Assembly (NCBI RefSeq): GCF_000276665.1 | Contig: NW_004955475.1 | Location: 3,663,320 to 3,727,319 of the forward strand | Source: Chinchilla lanigera | Taxonomy: Eukaryota > Chordata > Mammalia > Rodentia > Chinchillidae | Direction of reading: 5' to 3' | Length of the DNA stretch: 64,000 nt | In this document: positions 60,045-64,000 of the stretch, in pieces | Numbering within the stretch: the stretch's first letter is position 1 | How the letters are laid out: each line of letters opens with the position of its first letter | The notes under the pieces: model-generated | Databases searched by the model: none | Seen by the model: only the letters and a program-made list of their open reading frames with translations | Told to the model about the DNA's origin: nothing | Program-made: the position numbers and the translations under genes

Positions 60045-61500
60045 GCTAGGAGCTAACAAAATTACAGGTCATGTATCATTCTACAATTTCCTAGCTTTAT
60101 GATTTTAATTACTGAACAATTCTGACAGGTTTTTTGCCAAATAAATGGGGATAACAAAGGATAACTCCCTCCATTGTGCTCCTGTTGTGCCAACAATAGG
60201 AATGAGATAGCTCTGAGTGATATAAAGTTTTATACTAGACGCTTTACACAAAATTTTCATTGGATTACCATATTTTAAATTTAAGTAAATACAAACATTA
60301 TTATTGATACAGCGAGGCCTTTTGGGGTCTAATTAATGGAAGGACAATTAAAAAACTGATGTCACACATAACATGGATAAATTTCACAAAATTATTTCTG
60401 AGCATGTCTGTATTTTACCTAAGTACTCAGAACTAGAAATAGCTGTGTCTTCTCAGTAAATATTTAATCTCTGAAATTACTGTCCTGCCCCGCTCCCTCA
60501 CTCACCCACAAGCAGCCTCTTAAGTCTTTTATTTGTAACCCAGCCTCATTCTTTTCAACCATGACAACTTCACCTGCCCTTAGATGTTAATTTGTAAACC
60601 TACACAAAGCTGTCTCTGCAACTAAAGATGGCCTTCATCATGATTCTCATTCCTGTATGTAAAGCAAAAGAAAACAATTTGCCCCTATCTTAAACATTTA
60701 AGGTTATACTCTATCCAGAAAGGTACACTCAAACTTGTATCCAAGGTAAAATTTGGCTTTTAGAAAATAAAAAGAGGCAAGGGAGAAGAAATCCCTGGAA
60801 AATAAGCAATTTAGACACTCTTGTGACTTGGCATCAGATGTCTTTATAGTGGAATCACAGCTCTGTCCCCCCAGAAAAGTAATATAACTTCTCTGAGTGA
60901 AATTTTTCATAAAACACAAGAATTGTGGTAGTTTGACAAATACTACATCAAATCCATTTGATGTAATACTTATATTTTATAAAATACTTTAAAAGTTAAT
61001 ACTTTCATAATAATGTTTACTTTTGTTTTATTTACATTAGCGGTAACAATTTATGTTAAATGATATTAATTTTAAATTTTAAAAAATATTAATGCATATT
61101 AATTGTACATGTTAATGGGGCACAGCGTGCTATTACCATACAGGCAGAGAGCATACATTGACCATACACAGCACGCTTCTCTTCCTACCCATCCCACTGG
61201 AAACCATTGTAGTAATATAAAGCTTTATTTTAAATGATTGATTTAAGTTTAAATAAGTGATTCAATTTTAACAGAGTTGATAAGCAAACAGGATAAAAGC
61301 ATCTCCAAAGTGACAGACAAATAACTGAGATCTAATAAATGCCAACTTATGTTACAGTCTAAAAAGAACGGTGTTAGTCATCAGATAGTATGTGACAGGA
61401 ATATTAATCTTAAGTGTTAACTATCTAATACATCAGAGCTTCTTAGAAAGATCTCAATAACTAAAAGATAGAAGTCACACAAAGGTTACCTATAGAAAAA
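60044..61500. other. Intronic sequence with a short palindrome
   Basis: AT-rich non-coding. A near-perfect short palindrome TACTACATCAAATCCATTTG followed by ATGTAATA lies at about 60940-60969. 61060-61230 resembles an old L1 3' end on one strand, not firmly. Confidence 0.4.
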
Positions 61501-62925
61501 AATATCAATTCTAAAATCTATATAAAACCAAAGGAGACCCAGAAGCGCCCAAGTAATCCCCAGCAAAAACGACTAGGGAGGAGACACACTGAACAATGGA
61601 ATGAAATGCAGAAATAGAATTGAGGATGCAGAAAAGTACTTCATGCTCCATAAGCCAACTGATATTTGACAATGTGGCCAAATTCTTATGCTGAAGAAAA
61701 GACAGCTTGATAAAAAATGGTGTTGGGAAAAATCATTATCTATATACAAGAGAATAGACACATATCTCTTATGTTGTACAAAAATCAAATCAAAATACAT
61801 AAAACCTATCTATAAAAGCTGAAATATTGAATCTGCTGGAAGATAAAATAGGTAATACTCTTCAAGATAGGCAAGGGTTTTTAGAACACAGATCCAATTA
61901 CATAATAAATAATTCCAAAAAGCAACAAATTGAATTATATCAAAATACCCACATTGTGCACAATGAAGGAAACATTTCTCCAACAGAGTGGAGAAACAAC
62001 GTACAGAATGTGCAAAATATTTGCTAGCTACACCTTGGACAGAGTCCTAATATCTAGAATATACAAAGAATAAAAAAAAAAAACCTTAGATCCCGCTAAA
62101 TAAAAGATTCAATCAAAAAATGACAACTGAGATGAATACATATTTATCAAAAGAAGAAAGAGAAATGACCAATAAGTATATGAAACTATATGTTTAGCAA
62201 CTTTGTCCATTGGAGGAATGCAAATCAAATCACACTGAAATACACCTCACTCCATGAAGAATGACCGTCATCAAGCACTCAAACTACAACAAATGTTGGG
62301 GGAGTTGTGGAGAAAAATAAACCCTTCCACATTGTTTGTGGGAGTATTAACTAGTACAATCACTATGGAAATTCTTCAAAAAAGTAAACGTCCAAATTCC
62401 GTTTGACTCAGAAACACCTCTTCTGGGTATCATTCTGAAAGAGTTAAAGTCATCATACTACAGTGATATATGCATATCCATAATTATAGTAGCACAATTC
62501 ACAAAAGTTAAATTATGGGAGAGGCCTATATATTCATCAACAAAAGAATGGATAAAGAAAATATGGTATATATAGACAATGCTGTACAAGTCATCAATGA
62601 AGAATGATATATTTGAGTCTTTTGTAGGAAAATAGATGCACCTTGAGACTATAATTCAGATGCAGGAAGTTAAATATTCCAATATTTCTTTTACCCAAGC
62701 AAGCAAAAAGGTAAATAAAGAACAAAATGAAAGAAATGATAGGAAACAAGGAGGTGGAATATGCAGTGATGTGAAGATCTGGGAAAGAGGGTACAAGTGA
62801 TAGAAGGGAAGGGAACAGAGGAGTAAAAAGGATCAAGATTTGATGTACCACTTTACCAAGATGAGGATAATTACCGTGTATCACAAATATATACTCCTAA
62901 TAAATAAAATGTAAAACAGAAAACA
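61501..62925 (+). mobile_element. LINE-1 3' part, plus strand
   Basis: ORF2 after the RT domain to the 3' end. Segments include ATATTTGACAATGTGGCCAA near 61662, an open piece at 61827-62027, CAACAAATGTTGGGGGAGTT near 62286 and the A-rich tail AATAAATAAAATG near 62900. Stops interrupt it. Antisense to FAAH2. Confidence 0.8.
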
Positions 62926-63288
62926 ATATCTCCTATAGTACAAATAACTACATACATTTTAAAGTTTGTTTACCTGTAGAGAGCTAAGGTATATTTCTTC
63001 TGCTATTAAGTCAATAAGCATTTAATGATATCTGCCATGTTTCAGTTCTTGTTTTGATGTTAGATATACGAAAACCAGTGAAATTTACTTGTTGCCATTA
63101 AGGATGTTACAGTCAGTGAAGGGACTGGATATATATATATATATATATATGGCTGAAAGTGCTGAATTAGAAATCAGAGCAGGCCTCAGCGAAAACTCAA
63201 AGGTAGCATGCTGGGGAAGACAAGTTCAGGAAATATTTTAAGGTAGCCTGGCCCTCAGAAATAACTCCTTGAGTGTGGAAATACTCAC
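62926..63288. other. Intron 2, donor side of exon 2
   Basis: Non-coding, with a TA microsatellite of about 11 units at 63130-63151. Confidence 0.6.
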
Positions 63289-63371
63289 CTGTGCTTGACA
63301 ATTCCATTGACCATTTGGTTTACATCCTTAATTCTGTTGATATAAGCTTGCACAACATCTATACATTTCAC
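63289..63371 (-). CDS. FAAH2: FAAH2 coding exon 2
   Basis: First FAAH2 exon in the window; 83 bases. On the minus strand an acceptor ending TTCTGCAG precedes GTGAAATGT, and the exon ends CACAG before a GTGAGTA donor. It encodes VKCIDVVQAYINRIKDVNQM and the following VNGIVKH, matching the human FAAH2 segment after its N-terminal membrane region. It ends with two bases of an Arg codon completed by the next exon. FAAH2 is an amidase-signature serine hydrolase that hydrolyses fatty acid primary amides and, less efficiently, N-acylethanolamines; the human enzyme is membrane- or lipid-droplet-associated. The start codon and N-terminal hydrophobic segment lie beyond base 64000. The following intron is about 14.35 kb. 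Confidence 0.93.
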
Positions 63372-64000
63372 CTGCAGAATACAATAATTTCCTCAGTTAG
63401 CAATTATTTAATGAGAAATTCATCCATTCAACAAATATTTATTGGAAGACTTATTTGTGGATTAATATTTTTTAACTCAAAACATTTTTAGTGAATTATT
63501 CAGTGCAGTCCTCTGTGAGACAACATATGATGATGAGAGAATAAAAATATCATTTTAAAGGAAAGAAGTTAGGATTATCCTATAATCATTCCTTTTCCAA
63601 ATAATGAATAGGAATGAAAGACAAACTCACCTCTAAGTAAACAGAAGTTGGAAGTCAGAGATATTATGGATATCTATTGAACTAGAAGTTATTTAGTTCT
63701 AGTAAATTACTAGTATGAAGATAAGTATTATATTGTAATAGACTGGAAAATTAAAATTATGCATCATCTCTGAAAACCTCAACTATTGGTAAGTAGAGGA
63801 ATAATAATACCTTATGGTAAGGTTCCCAGATAAAATATAGAAAAATAAGCTAAATTTGAATTTTGACAAGCAACAAATAATTATTATATTTTCCAATTAT
63901 TTCATTGGAATAATTATACTAGTATCTATACATTTTTATCTGAAATTTAAATTTAATTTCATGCTTTTGATGTTATACAAAAACCAGTGAAATTTCTTGT
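63372..64000. other. Intron 1, acceptor side of exon 2
   Basis: AT-rich non-coding sequence to the window end. No further upstream exon of FAAH2 is visible. Confidence 0.55.

Noticed and set aside
1..64000. CRISPR arrays, operons or prokaryotic defence systems
   Set aside because: No regularly spaced repeats, ribosome binding sites or closely packed genes; intron-exon structure and SINE/LINE content show a mammalian genome.

Overview
This is a mammalian nuclear genomic window, almost certainly from a rodent. It contains many tRNA-derived ID-type SINEs, a 7SL-derived B1 with the rodent-type internal duplication, and many decayed LINE-1 (L1) copies. I cannot fix the species. The ID sequences differ from the usual mouse/rat form, and the host gene, FAAH2, is reported missing from mouse and rat, so a non-murid rodent is likely; a castorimorph (beaver or kangaroo-rat type) is only a guess.

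The single host gene I can support is FAAH2 (fatty acid amide hydrolase 2, X-linked in human), on the minus strand. Six consecutive internal coding exons are present with GT-AG splice sites and compatible phases: 63289-63371, 48802-48938, 42944-43153, 28905-29024, 10526-10661 and 4271-4388 (804 coding bases, 268 codons). They are numbered here as exons 2-7 by comparison with the human protein as I remember it. The whole Ser-Ser-Lys catalytic apparatus lies in the window. The 5' exon lies beyond base 64000 and the 3' exons below base 1, so the window is essentially the middle introns of one gene.

The introns are filled with mobile DNA. 1-6245: old L1 pieces and exon 7. 7092-8730: an unassigned inverted repeat with arms of about 0.5 kb. 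10780-13640: L1 3' ends. 14575-14771: a fold-back MITE. 16030-28650: nested L1 copies interrupted by a class I (gammaretrovirus-like) endogenous retrovirus at 20010-27780, flanked by a 4-bp CTAG duplication and containing a 255-base assembly gap in its 5' LTR region. 30227-34012: a second, class II-like endogenous retrovirus that keeps two LTRs and a broken env but no recognisable pol. 34830-39760: old LINE remnants. 40540-42215: two copies of a 0.4-kb repeat. 44040-44940: two L1 3' ends in opposite orientations. 50360-57345: a nearly complete but broken L1. 61500-62925: a 3' L1.

Both retroviral elements and the long L1 lie antisense to FAAH2, the orientation usually tolerated inside introns. 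Every viral or LINE reading frame seen is interrupted, so none is expected to be functional. I found no CRISPR, operon or other prokaryotic feature, and no convincing new multi-gene system. The least explained object is the 7.1-8.7 kb inverted repeat.
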